Assembly: GCF_001598435.1 (NCBI RefSeq)
Contig: NZ_BCYY01000016.1
Span: forward strand, 1-64,000
DNA length: 64,000 nucleotides
From: Sphingomonas pituitosa NBRC 102491
GTDB taxonomy: Bacteria > Pseudomonadota > Alphaproteobacteria > Sphingomonadales > Sphingomonadaceae
Direction: 5' to 3'
How positions within the stretch are numbered: position 1 is the first letter of the stretch; every line of letters starts with the position of its first letter. The position numbers were made by a program, and so were the translations under genes. The notes under the pieces were generated by a model that did no database searches, was not told where the DNA came from, and saw only the letters and a list, made by a program, of their open reading frames with translations. Positions 53,071-62,031 of this stretch are shown here, one piece after another.

Positions 53071-54477
53071 ATGAATCAGACAGCGGAGAAGGCCAATATC
53101 GGCCTGATCGGCGCCATCGTGGCCGTAGCCACGATCGGCGGACTGCTTTTCGGCTATGACAGCGGCGCAGTGAACGGCACCCAGCCCGGCCTGAAGGCCG
53201 CGTTCGCGCTCGATGAGGCCGGGCTCGGCTTCACCGTCGGCTCGCTGCTCATCGGCTGCGTCGCGGGCGCCTTCTTCGCCGGCACGCTGGCGGACCAGAT
53301 GGGCCGCCGCAACGTGATGCGGCTCGCGGCGCTGCTGTTCCTCGGCGGCGCGCTCGTCCAGGGCTTCGCGCACGATCACACCCTCTTCGTCATCGCCCGC
53401 ATCGTCGGCGGCATCGCCGTCGGCGCCGCCTCGGTGCTGTCGCCCGCCTACATTTCCGAAGTCGCGCCCGCCAACATCCGCGGCCGGATGACGACGGTGC
53501 AGCAGATCATGATCATCTCCGGCCTCACCGCCGCGTTCGTGGTCAATTATTATCTGGCAGGCGCGGCCGGTGCCTCGACCAACAAGTTCTGGGCCGGGCT
53601 CGAAGCCTGGCGCTGGATGTACCTGATGCAGGCGCTGCCGGCGGCGATCTTCCTGATTGCGCTGTTCTTCATTCCCGAGAGCCCGCGCTTTCTCGTCGCG
53701 AAGGGCCGCATGGAAGAAGCGACCAAGGTGCTGACCGACCTGTTCGGTCCCGCCACCGCGCGCACCAAGCTGGAAGAGATTCGCGCCAGCTTCACCGTCG
53801 ATCACCGTCCGAGCTTCCGTGACCTGATCGACCCGCGCACCGGCGGTATCCGCCCGATCCTGTGGGCGGGCCTGGTGATCGCGGTGTTCCAGCAGCTCGT
53901 CGGCATCAACGTGATCTTCTATTACGGCTCGACCCTGTGGCAGCTGGCCGGCTTCACCGAAGCGGATTCGCTGCTCATCAACATCGTCTCGGGCGCAGTC
54001 TCGATCGCGGCCTGCCTCGTCACCATCGGTCTGGTCGACAAGATCGGTCGCAAGCCGCTGCTGCTGATCGGCTCGGCGGGCATGGCTGTGACGCTGTTCG
54101 TGCTGGTCTATGCCTTCGGCCATGGCTCGCTCGATGCGGACGGCAAGCTCGTCCTCTCGCCCGATCTCGGCAAGACCGCTGTCGTCGCCGCCAATCTGTA
54201 CGTGATCTTCTTCAACGTCAGCTGGGGCCCGGTGATGTGGGTGATGCTCGGCGAGATGTTCCCGAACCAGATCCGCGGCTCGGCGCTGGCGGTGTGCGGC
54301 TTCGCGCAGTGGTTCGCCAATTATCTGATCGCGCAGAGCTTCCCGGTGATGGCATCCAAGCTCGGGCTTGCTGCCAGCTACACCTTCTACGCCGTCTGCG
54401 CGGCAGTCAGCTTCTTCCTCGTCCTGAAGTTCATCAAGGAAACCAAGGGCAAGGAACTCGAGGCAATGGAGGGGTAA
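53071..54477 (+). CDS. MFS sugar/H+ symporter, probably xylose
   Basis: 468-residue sugar porter with twelve predicted helices. Family motifs are GGLLFGYDSGAVNG, LADQMGRRNVM and RIVGGIAVGAASVLSPAYISE in the N half, PESPRFLVAKGR at the middle loop, and QQLVGINVIFYYG, VDKIGRKPLLLIG and WGPVMWVMLGEMFPNQIRG in the C half. These are the XylE/GlcP-type signatures. Placement before xylonate dehydratase, and the operator, suggest xylose uptake; glucose or another sugar is possible. GGAGAGGG precedes the ATG. Confidence 0.9.
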   Translation: MNQTAEKANIGLIGAIVAVATIGGLLFGYDSGAVNGTQPGLKAAFALDEAGLGFTVGSLLIGCVAGAFFAGTLADQMGRRNVMRLAALLFLGGALVQGFAHDHTLFVIARIVGGIAVGAASVLSPAYISEVAPANIRGRMTTVQQIMIISGLTAAFVVNYYLAGAAGASTNKFWAGLEAWRWMYLMQALPAAIFLIALFFIPESPRFLVAKGRMEEATKVLTDLFGPATARTKLEEIRASFTVDHRPSFRDLIDPRTGGIRPILWAGLVIAVFQQLVGINVIFYYGSTLWQLAGFTEADSLLINIVSGAVSIAACLVTIGLVDKIGRKPLLLIGSAGMAVTLFVLVYAFGHGSLDADGKLVLSPDLGKTAVVAANLYVIFFNVSWGPVMWVMLGEMFPNQIRGSALAVCGFAQWFANYLIAQSFPVMASKLGLAASYTFYAVCAAVSFFLVLKFIKETKGKELEAMEG

Positions 54478-54490
54478 GACCCTTCCTCTC

Positions 54491-54527
54491 AGCCCCTCCC
54501 TCCCGGGGGAGGGGCTTTTGTTTTTTG
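54491..54527 (+). terminator. Terminator after the symporter gene
   Basis: 10-bp stem AGCCCCTCCC / GGGAGGGGCT, then TTTTGTTTTTT, only 13 bases before the xylD start, so xylD probably needs readthrough or its own promoter. Confidence 0.75.
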
Positions 54528-54540
54528 GGAGTTCAGAATC

Positions 54541-56316
54541 GTGACCCGCACGCCCGTCCGTCCGTTCCGATCGCGCGAATGGTTCGCCGCCCCCGGCCGC
54601 GCCGACATGGCCGCGCTCTATCTCGAGCGGTTCATGAACTACGGCATCACGCCCGCGGAGCTGACCTCGGGCAAGCCGATCATCGGCATCGCCCAGTCCG
54701 GCAGCGACATCGCGCCGTGCAACCGCATCCACCTGGAAACGGTGAAGCGCGCCCGCGAGGGCATCCTGGCGGCGGGCGGCATCCCGATGGAATTCCCGCT
54801 CCACCCGATCTTCGAGAATTGCCGGCGGCCGACTGCGGCGCTCGATCGCAACCTCGCCTATCTGGGCCTGGTCGAGATCCTCAACGGCTATCCGATCGAC
54901 GCGGTGATCCTGACGACCGGCTGCGACAAGACCACGCCGTCGTCGCTGATGGCCGCCTCCACGGTCGACATTCCGGCGATCGTGCTGTCGGGCGGGCCGA
55001 TGCTCGACGGCTGGCACGAAGGCGAACTGGTCGGCTCGGGCACGGTGATCTGGCGCTCGCGCCGCAAGATGGCGGCGGGCGAGATCGACGAGGCCGAGTT
55101 CCTCCGCCGCGCGATGGAAAGCGCGCCAAGCTCGGGCCATTGCAACACCATGGGCACGGCTTCCACGATGAACAGCCTCGCCGAGGGGCTGGGCATGAGC
55201 CTGCCCGGCTGTGCGATGATCCCGGCGCCGTACCGCGAGCGCGGGCAGATCGCCTATGAGACCGGCCGCCGCATTGTCGACATGGCCTATGAGGATTTGC
55301 GCCCGTCGAAGATCCTGTCGAAGCAGAGCTTCCTCAACGCGATCAAGCTGCTCACCGCGATCGGCGGCTCCACCAACGCCCAGCCGCACATTAACGCGAT
55401 GGCGGCGCATGCGGGCATCACCATCACGCCGGAAGACTGGCAGACCGGCTACGATCTGCCGCTGATCGTCAACATGCAGCCGGCGGGGCAGTTTCTGTCC
55501 GAGCGCTTCCACCGCGCGGGCGGTATTCCGGCGGTGCTCAAGCTGCTGGTCGAGGCCGGTATCCTCGACGGCAGCGTCGCGACCTGCACCGGCAAGACCA
55601 TGGCGGAGAATGTCGCCGGGGCGCGGGTGATCGATCCCGAGGTGATCTTCCCCCTCGACAAGCCGCTGATGGAGAAGGCGGGGTTCCTGGTGCTCACCGG
55701 CAACCTGTTCGACATGGCGATCATGAAGACCAGCGTGATCTCGGAGGCGTTCCGCGCCCGCTATCTCTCCACGCCGGGGCAGGAGGGCGTGTTCGAGGTG
55801 CGCGCGGTGGTGTTCGACGGATCGGACGATTATCACCACCGGATCAACGATCCGGCGCTCGCCATCGACGACAATTGCATCCTGGTGATCCGCGGCGCGG
55901 GCGTGCTCGGCTGGCCGGGCTCGGCCGAGGTGGTCAACATGCAGCCGCCCGACGCGCTGCTCCAGAAGGGCATCCAGAGCCTGCCGACGCTGGGCGACGG
56001 CCGCCAGTCGGGTACGTCGGACAGCCCCTCGATCCTCAACGCCTCGCCGGAGAGCGCGGCGGGGGGCGGCCTGTCGTGGCTGCGCACAGGCGACATGGTC
56101 CGCATCGATCTCAACCAGGGCCGCGTCGACGCGCTGGTCGCCGAGGACGAGATCGCCCGGCGGAAGGGGGAGCCGGCCCCGCCGATCCCGCCGAGCAACA
56201 CGCCGTGGGAAGAGCTGTACCGCGAGAAGTCGGGCCAGCTGCACGAAGGCGGCGTGCTCGAGTTCGCGACCAAATATCGCGGCACCGGGCTGAAGGTGCC
56301 GCGGCACAACCATTGA
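54541..56316 (+). CDS. xylD: Xylonate dehydratase (IlvD/Edd family)
   Basis: 591 residues, GTG start, the same length as the Caulobacter enzyme. The iron-sulfur cysteines of the IlvD/Edd family are present: Cys60 in APCNRIH, Cys128 in TTGCDKTTP and Cys201 in SGHCNTMGTAST. SVISEAF and GVLGWPGSAEVVNMQPP are further family segments. It removes water from D-xylonate to give 2-keto-3-deoxyxylonate in the Weimberg pathway. L-arabonate or other sugar acids are alternatives, but xylB, xylC and xylX lie about 3 kb downstream. It stands between the symporter terminator and a REPIN. Confidence 0.92.
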   Translation: MTRTPVRPFRSREWFAAPGRADMAALYLERFMNYGITPAELTSGKPIIGIAQSGSDIAPCNRIHLETVKRAREGILAAGGIPMEFPLHPIFENCRRPTAALDRNLAYLGLVEILNGYPIDAVILTTGCDKTTPSSLMAASTVDIPAIVLSGGPMLDGWHEGELVGSGTVIWRSRRKMAAGEIDEAEFLRRAMESAPSSGHCNTMGTASTMNSLAEGLGMSLPGCAMIPAPYRERGQIAYETGRRIVDMAYEDLRPSKILSKQSFLNAIKLLTAIGGSTNAQPHINAMAAHAGITITPEDWQTGYDLPLIVNMQPAGQFLSERFHRAGGIPAVLKLLVEAGILDGSVATCTGKTMAENVAGARVIDPEVIFPLDKPLMEKAGFLVLTGNLFDMAIMKTSVISEAFRARYLSTPGQEGVFEVRAVVFDGSDDYHHRINDPALAIDDNCILVIRGAGVLGWPGSAEVVNMQPPDALLQKGIQSLPTLGDGRQSGTSDSPSILNASPESAAGGGLSWLRTGDMVRIDLNQGRVDALVAEDEIARRKGEPAPPIPPSNTPWEELYREKSGQLHEGGVLEFATKYRGTGLKVPRHNH

Positions 56317-56357
56317 GTCGGGCGGGTGGGGGGCTTCGCGCACCCAGACCCTACTTC

Positions 56358-56452
56358 GTCATTCCCGCGAAGGCGGGAATCCATTTGCCAGGACGTGGGG
56401 GGAAAGAACGTCGGCATCAGCGCCAATGGATCCCCGCCTTCGCGGGGATGAC
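56358..56452. repeat. REPIN-like inverted repeat, second copy
   Basis: Arms at 56358-56383 (GTCATTCCCGCGAAGGCGGG onward) and 56427-56452, about 95 bases in total. Arms are reverse complements except at a few sites (TTCCCGC versus CCCCGC), so this copy is a diverged relative of the one at 20438. It lies between xylD and the TetR gene. Confidence 0.8.
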
Positions 56453-56573
56453 GACGGTGGTGTCGTGGGCGGAGTATGTATCTCTAACTGCCGACCCCCC
56501 CCCCCTCCGGCCCATTCCGGAGATGGCAAGTGTCACTCGCCAGTGATAGTTAACCATCGCCAACAACAGGGGG

Positions 56574-57206
56574 ATGGACGGGGTGGACGAGACGGCACCG
56601 GCGAAGCGGCCGCGCAATGCGGCGAACACGCGGGGCGTGATTCTGGCGGCGGCGAAGGCGCTGCTCGCCGAGCAGGGCTTTGCCCGCTGGGGCGTGAACG
56701 CGATCGCGCGCGCCTCGGGCTATGACAAGCAGCTGATCTACCGCTATTTCGGCGGCATGGACGGGCTCGCCGAGGCAATCGCCGCGGACGTGTCCGCCTG
56801 GATGGAAACCGCGCTGGTGCGGCCCGAAAACGTGCCGCCGCCAGCCACCTATGCCGAGATGATGGCGCGGGTGGCGGTGGCGCTGCTGGACGCGCTGCGC
56901 AGCGATCCGCTGGCCCAGAAGATCCTCGCCTGGGAGCTGTCGGCCCCCTCCAAGCTCGCCAGTGCCTTCACCGAAGCGCGCGGCAAGGCGCTGAGCGCGT
57001 GGATCGCCCGCGAGCGCGGCACGCTGCAGCGGCCGGCGGGTATCGACGCGCCGGTGCTCAATGCGCTGCTGATCGCGTCGATCCAGCAGCTGGTGTTGTC
57101 GGGCGCCACGAGCGGCCGGTTCCTGGGGCTGGACCTCAGCGAGGAAGCCGGCTGGGAGCGCGTGCGCACCGGCATCGCCGGGCTGACCAAGGCGATGTTC
57201 CAGTAG
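56574..57206 (+). CDS. TetR-family regulator
   Basis: 210 residues. The N-terminal helix-turn-helix GVNAIARASGYDKQLIYRYFGG follows ILAAAKALLAEQG, the normal TetR layout. The C-terminal ligand domain (about 80-205) is helical and not assignable to a subfamily. Its target is not evident: it is separated from xylD by a REPIN and is convergent to the protease-like gene. An ATGG at 56574 with GGGG upstream is the likely start. Confidence 0.85.
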   Translation: MDGVDETAPAKRPRNAANTRGVILAAAKALLAEQGFARWGVNAIARASGYDKQLIYRYFGGMDGLAEAIAADVSAWMETALVRPENVPPPATYAEMMARVAVALLDALRSDPLAQKILAWELSAPSKLASAFTEARGKALSAWIARERGTLQRPAGIDAPVLNALLIASIQQLVLSGATSGRFLGLDLSEEAGWERVRTGIAGLTKAMFQ

Positions 57207-57222
57207 GCAAAGGAACCGCGCC

Positions 57223-58995
57223 TCAGCTTTTCGGCGGGGGCGCGATCCCGTATTTGGCGGCGCGGGCGGCGACGCGCGGCGCGATCGTGGTCGCTGCGGC
57301 AAGGTCCTTGGCGGCGGCCTCGCTCTGGCCCATGTGCGCCTCGATCACGCCGCGCAGATAAAGCGTCCACGCCTGTCGCGGACGGATCGCCAGCGCGGCG
57401 TTCAGGTCGGCGAGCGCGCCGGGCCAATTGCCCTCGCGGAACGCGACCAGGCCGCGGCTGTCCAGATAGGCGGCGTTGGAGGGGAGCGCACGCACGGCGG
57501 CGTCGCAGTCGCTCCGCGCCCGCTTCAGGTCGCGATTGGCGAGCGCCAACGCCCAGCAGCGGCCGTTCTGCGCCTCCGCCCGGCTGCCATCCTCGTGGTG
57601 CGAGGCGAGCCATAGATCATATTGGCCGATCGCCGAATCGAACGCGTCCAGCGCGGTATAGAGATGCGCGATGCGCAGGCGCTGCATGTCCTCGCGCGGC
57701 AGCTGCCCCGCGACCAGATCGAGGTCCTCCATCGCCCCCGGGGCATTGCCCGCGCGCTCCCGCACCGCGGCGCGGGTCATGCGGGTGCCGGTGTCGGCCG
57801 GATCGAGCGCGAGCGAGGCGTCGAGATCGTCCATCGCCAGGATCGGCCGGCCGGCAGCCAGATAGACCAGCGCGCGCTGGCGAAGGTAGCGCGGGTCCTT
57901 CGGCGCCATCGTCACGGCATGCGAATAGGCTTCGATGGCGTGCGGCAGGTCGCGCTGCGTCTGATACATCGCACCTTGCCGGGCATAGCCTTCCGCATCG
58001 AGTGTCGCACCGCCTGCGGGTGCGCCCACGGTGCTGAAGCCGCTGGCGGTATCGAGCTTGGCGGTCGCGTCGAACAGGCGGCCGCCGGTATAGGTGAAAT
58101 AGATCCGGTGCTGGGCATTCGACACATAGACCCGGTGGGAAACGAAATAATCGGCGCCGAGCAGCATGTCGGTATCGACGTCGCCCAAATCGGCCATGTG
58201 CAGCCGCACATTATGCAGTTCCTCATTGCCGATCTTGAGCAGCTTGAAGCTGCCGATCCAGCCCTGCTGCGCGCGCTTGCCGACGCCGACGGACCAACCT
58301 GCCTGTTGCACGCCGGGATCGCCCGGCTTCACCCCCGCGCGCGCGGCCGCACGCAGCGAGATCACGGTCCGTTCGGCGCCGGTATCGAACGTGGCCCTCA
58401 GCTTCGCACCGTCCAGTTCCACCGTGCCGACCGTGTGATTGCGGGCCTCCTCCTTGGACTGGATCGGGAGTTCGAAGAACGGCTTGCCTTCGGTCCAATA
58501 GGCGAAGGCGGTCTTGCCGCAATTCTTAGGCTGGAACAGCCGGACGGCGCCGCCCGGGAAATCATATTCGACGTCGGCGAGACCGAGAACATTCTGGCCC
58601 AGCAGCCCGGTCTGCCCCGTGTCGGACCCGCCGACCAGGAATTCGATATTGGGAAGGTCGGCGCCGGCAAGGCCGAAATGCGCCACGCGGGCCACTTGGG
58701 CATCGGTGGTCCCGCCGATGCCGCCAAGCCGGAAGCCCGGCGGAGCGGGAGAGCGCGGCAGGTTCAGGGTCTTTGCCACCGGCTGCGGGATGAGGCTGAA
58801 AAAGGCGCCGCTGTCGAGCAGGAAAGGCGCCGACTTGCCGTTGACCGTGGTGTCGATGATCGGTTCGAGACCCTTCATCGTCACCTTGAGCTCGGCAATT
58901 TTCGCGAGCTGGCAGTTGCCGGCAAGTGCGGGGCTGGCGCTGCTCGTTCCAAGGAGAGCCAAAAACCAAAGATGTGCGATGCGATGACCGTTCAT
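57223..58995 (-). CDS. Tandem retropepsin-like / TPR protein
   Basis: 590 residues, exported (signal 1-26, ending ALAGN). Two aspartic-protease-like units are visible, each with the catalytic-type motif: LLDSGAFFSLI (Asp61) and TFDTGAERTVI (Asp204). Each is followed by a LLG-type segment (GLLGQNVLG, MLLGADYF). Together they could form a pepsin-like two-lobed site in one chain, whereas bacterial retropepsins usually have one unit. Residues about 330-590 are tetratricopeptide repeats (LNAALAIRPRQAWTLYLRG). Substrate unknown; TPRs suggest a partner protein in the periplasm. Confidence 0.85.
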   Translation of the reverse strand: MNGHRIAHLWFLALLGTSSASPALAGNCQLAKIAELKVTMKGLEPIIDTTVNGKSAPFLLDSGAFFSLIPQPVAKTLNLPRSPAPPGFRLGGIGGTTDAQVARVAHFGLAGADLPNIEFLVGGSDTGQTGLLGQNVLGLADVEYDFPGGAVRLFQPKNCGKTAFAYWTEGKPFFELPIQSKEEARNHTVGTVELDGAKLRATFDTGAERTVISLRAAARAGVKPGDPGVQQAGWSVGVGKRAQQGWIGSFKLLKIGNEELHNVRLHMADLGDVDTDMLLGADYFVSHRVYVSNAQHRIYFTYTGGRLFDATAKLDTASGFSTVGAPAGGATLDAEGYARQGAMYQTQRDLPHAIEAYSHAVTMAPKDPRYLRQRALVYLAAGRPILAMDDLDASLALDPADTGTRMTRAAVRERAGNAPGAMEDLDLVAGQLPREDMQRLRIAHLYTALDAFDSAIGQYDLWLASHHEDGSRAEAQNGRCWALALANRDLKRARSDCDAAVRALPSNAAYLDSRGLVAFREGNWPGALADLNAALAIRPRQAWTLYLRGVIEAHMGQSEAAAKDLAAATTIAPRVAARAAKYGIAPPPKS

Positions 58996-59139
58996 CGACC
59001 TTCCCCCCCCTTCGACACCAACCCGCGCGAATTTCGGATTTGGGATGGGAATAGCCTAGGCGCGCAAGATGACGCGAGCCTTACGCCGCGCGGGTTTGAT
59101 CGACATTGTTGCGAAGGGGACGCGGTCGGCAAGCGCCCT

Positions 59140-59158
59140 CCCCGGTACGGTGCCGGGG
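59140..59158 (-). terminator. Hairpin after xylC
   Basis: CCCCGGTA CGG TGCCGGGG, an 8-bp stem including one G-T pair, 12 bases past the xylC stop on the minus strand. No T-tract. Confidence 0.4.
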
Positions 59159-59170
59159 ACGGAAGGGCAT

Positions 59171-60064
59171 TCACGCGCCGACGCGGATCATGGCGGTCGG
59201 CTGGCCGGCCACGGTCACCCGGAAGCTGAACAGGTCGCCCGAGGTCGGCCGTGCGGCCTTGTCCTCGGCGGAGAGGTGCTTGTTCGCGGTGGTGGCGTAG
59301 ACCGTCTTGAGGTCCGGGCCACCGAATGCGATCTTGGTGATCGCGTCGACCGGGAAGGGGACGGTCTCGACCAGTTCGCCCGCCGGCGAATAGCGGCGCA
59401 CCGCCGAGCCTGCATAGAGGCTCACCCACACAAAGCCTTCGCTGTCGACGCAGGGGCCGTCCGGGAAGCCCTCGCCCTCGGCGATGCGCACGAACTCGCG
59501 GCGGTTCACCAGCGCGCCCTCCGCGTCGATGTCGCAGGCATAGACCACCTGGCCCAGTGTATCGACATGGTAGAGCGTCCTGCCGTCGGGCGAGACCGCC
59601 GGGCCGTTGGTGATCGACACCTTGGGACTGGAGGCAACGCAGCTGCCATCGGCGGCAAGGCGGTAGATGGTGCCGGTGGCGTCGCTCTCGCCATCGTCCA
59701 TCGTGCCGAACCAGAGGCGGCCTTGCGGATCGACCGTGCCGTCGTTCAGCCGGTTGCCGGGCAGCTCGGGCTCGGGATCGACCAGCGGGGTGAAGCTGCC
59801 GTCGGCCGGATCGAACCTGGCGAGGCCGGTCTGCAGCCCCGCGACGAAGCCGCCGCTGGCGCAGGGCAGCGCGAAGCCCATCTGCGCCGGCGCGTCCCAG
59901 CTCGCCTTGTCGCCGGTGGCGGGATCAAGACGGTGGATCTTGTGGCTCTTGATGTCGACGAACCACAAAGCGGCGTCGCGCTCCACCCACACCGGGCCTT
60001 CGAGAAGCGGGGCGCTGAGCCCCCACACGCTCTCCGGCGCCGAAACCACCACCTTGTCGGTCAT
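59171..60064 (-). CDS. xylC: Xylono-1,4-lactonase, SMP-30/gluconolactonase family
   Basis: 297 residues from ATG 60064, one base after the xylB stop. Six-bladed propeller with metal-site residues Glu22 in LLEGPVW, Asn107/Asp108 in NRLNDGTVDPQGRLWFG and Asn153 in TNGPAVSPDG, plus FPDGPCVDSEG. The enzyme opens D-xylonolactone to xylonate, step two of the Weimberg pathway. The GGAGATAAG before the ATG comes from the end of xylB, so translation is coupled. Confidence 0.92.
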   Translation of the reverse strand: MTDKVVVSAPESVWGLSAPLLEGPVWVERDAALWFVDIKSHKIHRLDPATGDKASWDAPAQMGFALPCASGGFVAGLQTGLARFDPADGSFTPLVDPEPELPGNRLNDGTVDPQGRLWFGTMDDGESDATGTIYRLAADGSCVASSPKVSITNGPAVSPDGRTLYHVDTLGQVVYACDIDAEGALVNRREFVRIAEGEGFPDGPCVDSEGFVWVSLYAGSAVRRYSPAGELVETVPFPVDAITKIAFGGPDLKTVYATTANKHLSAEDKAARPTSGDLFSFRVTVAGQPTAMIRVGA

Positions 60065-60065
60065 C

Positions 60066-60863
60066 TTATCTCCAGCCTGCATCCACAAAGAACTCGTGGC
60101 TCGTTATCAGGCGTGCGTCGTCGGATGCAAGGAACAGCGCCGCGGCGGCGATATCGTCGGGGACGAGGCGGCCGGGCAGGCACTGCGCCTTGACGATCTC
60201 GGCCTCGCCTTCGGGCGTGTACCACTTCATCTGGCGCGGCGTCTTGACGTTGCCGGGCACGATGCAGACCGAACGGATGCCGTCCGGGCCCAGCTCGCGC
60301 GCGAGGCTGCGGGTGAGGCCCTCGATCGCAGCCTTGGCGGTCTGGTACAGCGTCAGTTCTTCCAGCGCGAGGTGCCACGAGATCGAGCCGAGGTTGATGA
60401 TCACGCCGGCGCGCTTCGCCTTCATCGCCGGGATCACCGCCTGCGCCATGAAGAACTGGTGGCGCAGGTTCACGTTCAGGCGGTTGTCCCAATATTCCGG
60501 GGTCACCTGCTCGATCGTGTGGCGGTCGTCATTGGCGGCGTTGTTGAGCAGCACGTCGAAGCCGCCCTCGGCGTCGATCAGCGCCTGCACCTGCGCCTGC
60601 GCGCCGCGGACGTCGGTAAGGTCGACCTTGTGGAAGCGCGGTGCGATCGGCGCGTCGGCAAGGCTGGCGACCAGCGCCTGCGAATCTTCTTCAGCGATGT
60701 CGAAGAAGGTCACGTCCGCGCCCTGGCGGACGAACCCCTCGACCAGCCCGGCGCCGATCCCCGAGCCGCCGCCGGTGATCAGGACCCGCTTGGCCCTAAG
60801 GCTCGGATAAACGGCACGCTCAGCGGCCGGAATCGGGCCCTGCTGGAGATCGGCTTGCGACAT
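60066..60863 (-). CDS. xylB: D-xylose 1-dehydrogenase, short-chain dehydrogenase family
   Basis: 265-residue SDR. NAD-binding ITGGGSGIG is at 29-37, NNAA at 107-110, and the catalytic triad is Ser160 in INLGSIS, Tyr173 and Lys177 (YQTAK). It resembles Caulobacter XylB and should oxidise xylose to xylonolactone with NAD. The ATG at 60863 follows AAGGG and lies 8 bases after the xylX stop, so the operon order is xylX-xylB-xylC. A general sugar dehydrogenase is the alternative. Confidence 0.9.
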   Translation of the reverse strand: MSQADLQQGPIPAAERAVYPSLRAKRVLITGGGSGIGAGLVEGFVRQGADVTFFDIAEEDSQALVASLADAPIAPRFHKVDLTDVRGAQAQVQALIDAEGGFDVLLNNAANDDRHTIEQVTPEYWDNRLNVNLRHQFFMAQAVIPAMKAKRAGVIINLGSISWHLALEELTLYQTAKAAIEGLTRSLARELGPDGIRSVCIVPGNVKTPRQMKWYTPEGEAEIVKAQCLPGRLVPDDIAAAALFLASDDARLITSHEFFVDAGWR

Positions 60864-60871
60864 GGAGACCC

Positions 60872-62002
60872 TTACGAATTCGAGAGAAGGCCGCGGGCGG
60901 CGAGGTTGCGCATCAGATCGCGGATGCCGAACGTCCAGGGCGCGGCGGCCTTCGACGTGGTGACGCGGTTGACGAGCGTGCCGAGCTTCGGCGTGGAAAT
61001 GCGGACGACGTCGCCGGTCTTGTGGGTAAAGCCGCGGCCGGGATGGTCGCGATCCTGCACCGGCGCGAACAGCGTGCCCAGGAACAGCGCGAAGCCGTCC
61101 GGATACTGGTGCTCGCTCAGCGTCTGGCGGACCAGCTCGGTCGGGTCGCGGCTGATCTCGCTCATCTTGTTGGTGCCCGAAAGGCGATAGCCCTCCGGCC
61201 CGTCGATGGTGAGATCGACCACCGCGCTGCGCACGTCGTCCATGGTAAAGCTGTCGTCGAACAGGCGGATGAACGGGCCGATCGACGTCGAGGCATTGTT
61301 GTCCTTCGCCTTGCCGAGCAGCAGCGCGCTGCGGCCTTCGAAGTCGCGCAGATTGACGTCGTTGCCGAGCGCCGCGCCCTTGATCGCACCGTTGCGATCG
61401 ACCACGAGCACCACTTCCGGCTCGGGATTGTTCCAGTCGCTGTCCGAGCGGATGCCGATCTCGGCACCCCAGCCCATCGCCGACAGCACCGGCGCCTTGG
61501 TGAACACTTCGGCATCCGGCCCGATCGCGACTTCGAGATATTGCGACCACATGCCGGCATCGATCAGCGCGGCCTTGAGGCTGGCGGCCTCGGGCGTGCC
61601 GGGGACGACCGAGCGGATGCCCGCGCCGACCTTCGCTTCGAGGTCGCCGCGAATCTCGGCGGCCTTGGCGGAATCGCCGCGGGCGCGTTCCTCGATCACG
61701 CGCTCCAGCGCCGAGACCGCGAAGGTGACGCCGGCGGCCTTCACGCACTGCAGGTCGACAGGCGCGAGGATCTGCGGGGCCGACTCGGTGCCGAGCGCGT
61801 CGACGCTGCACAGCACCTCGCCGCTCAGCGTCGCGATGTCGTCGCGTTCCAGCAGATCGGCGACGGTGGGCGCGGTGGCCGATACGTCGATCACCTGGCC
61901 GTCGCGGAGGAGGACGGGGCTGGGGCCGGCGGGCGTCTGCACACGACCGACCAGGGTCGCCTGCGCATGATCGGCAGGCAGCATGTCTCGAAGCGCTTCC
62001 AA
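60872..62002 (-). CDS. xylX: 2-keto-3-deoxyxylonate dehydratase XylX (FAH family)
   Basis: About 376 residues of the fumarylacetoacetate-hydrolase-like fold. Family segments are DLQCVKAAGVTFAVSALERVIEER, VGAGIRSVVPGTPEA, GAEIGIRSDSDWNNPEPEVVLVV and GAALGNDVNLRDFEGRSALLL, with acidic metal ligands around EPEV and SGEV. It removes water from 2-keto-3-deoxyxylonate to 2-oxoglutarate semialdehyde. I chose TTG 62002 because GAGAGG lies 4 bases before it; ATG 61984 is the alternative. The operator at 62032 precedes it. An aldehyde dehydrogenase for the next step is not in the window. Confidence 0.88.
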   Translation of the reverse strand: MEALRDMLPADHAQATLVGRVQTPAGPSPVLLRDGQVIDVSATAPTVADLLERDDIATLSGEVLCSVDALGTESAPQILAPVDLQCVKAAGVTFAVSALERVIEERARGDSAKAAEIRGDLEAKVGAGIRSVVPGTPEAASLKAALIDAGMWSQYLEVAIGPDAEVFTKAPVLSAMGWGAEIGIRSDSDWNNPEPEVVLVVDRNGAIKGAALGNDVNLRDFEGRSALLLGKAKDNNASTSIGPFIRLFDDSFTMDDVRSAVVDLTIDGPEGYRLSGTNKMSEISRDPTELVRQTLSEHQYPDGFALFLGTLFAPVQDRDHPGRGFTHKTGDVVRISTPKLGTLVNRVTTSKAAAPWTFGIRDLMRNLAARGLLSNS

Positions 62003-62031
62003 GGGACCTCTCACCAACTCGTTTCGGATTG

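Noticed and set aside
53026..56343. Minus-strand open frame of about 1105 codons across the symporter and xylD
   Set aside because: Antisense to genes with intact transporter and dehydratase motifs; no recognisable domain.
20438..56452. CRISPR repeats or insertion sequence ends
   Set aside because: The repeats form two isolated inverted pairs without regular spacers, flanking direct repeats or transposase genes, so REPIN-like elements fit better.
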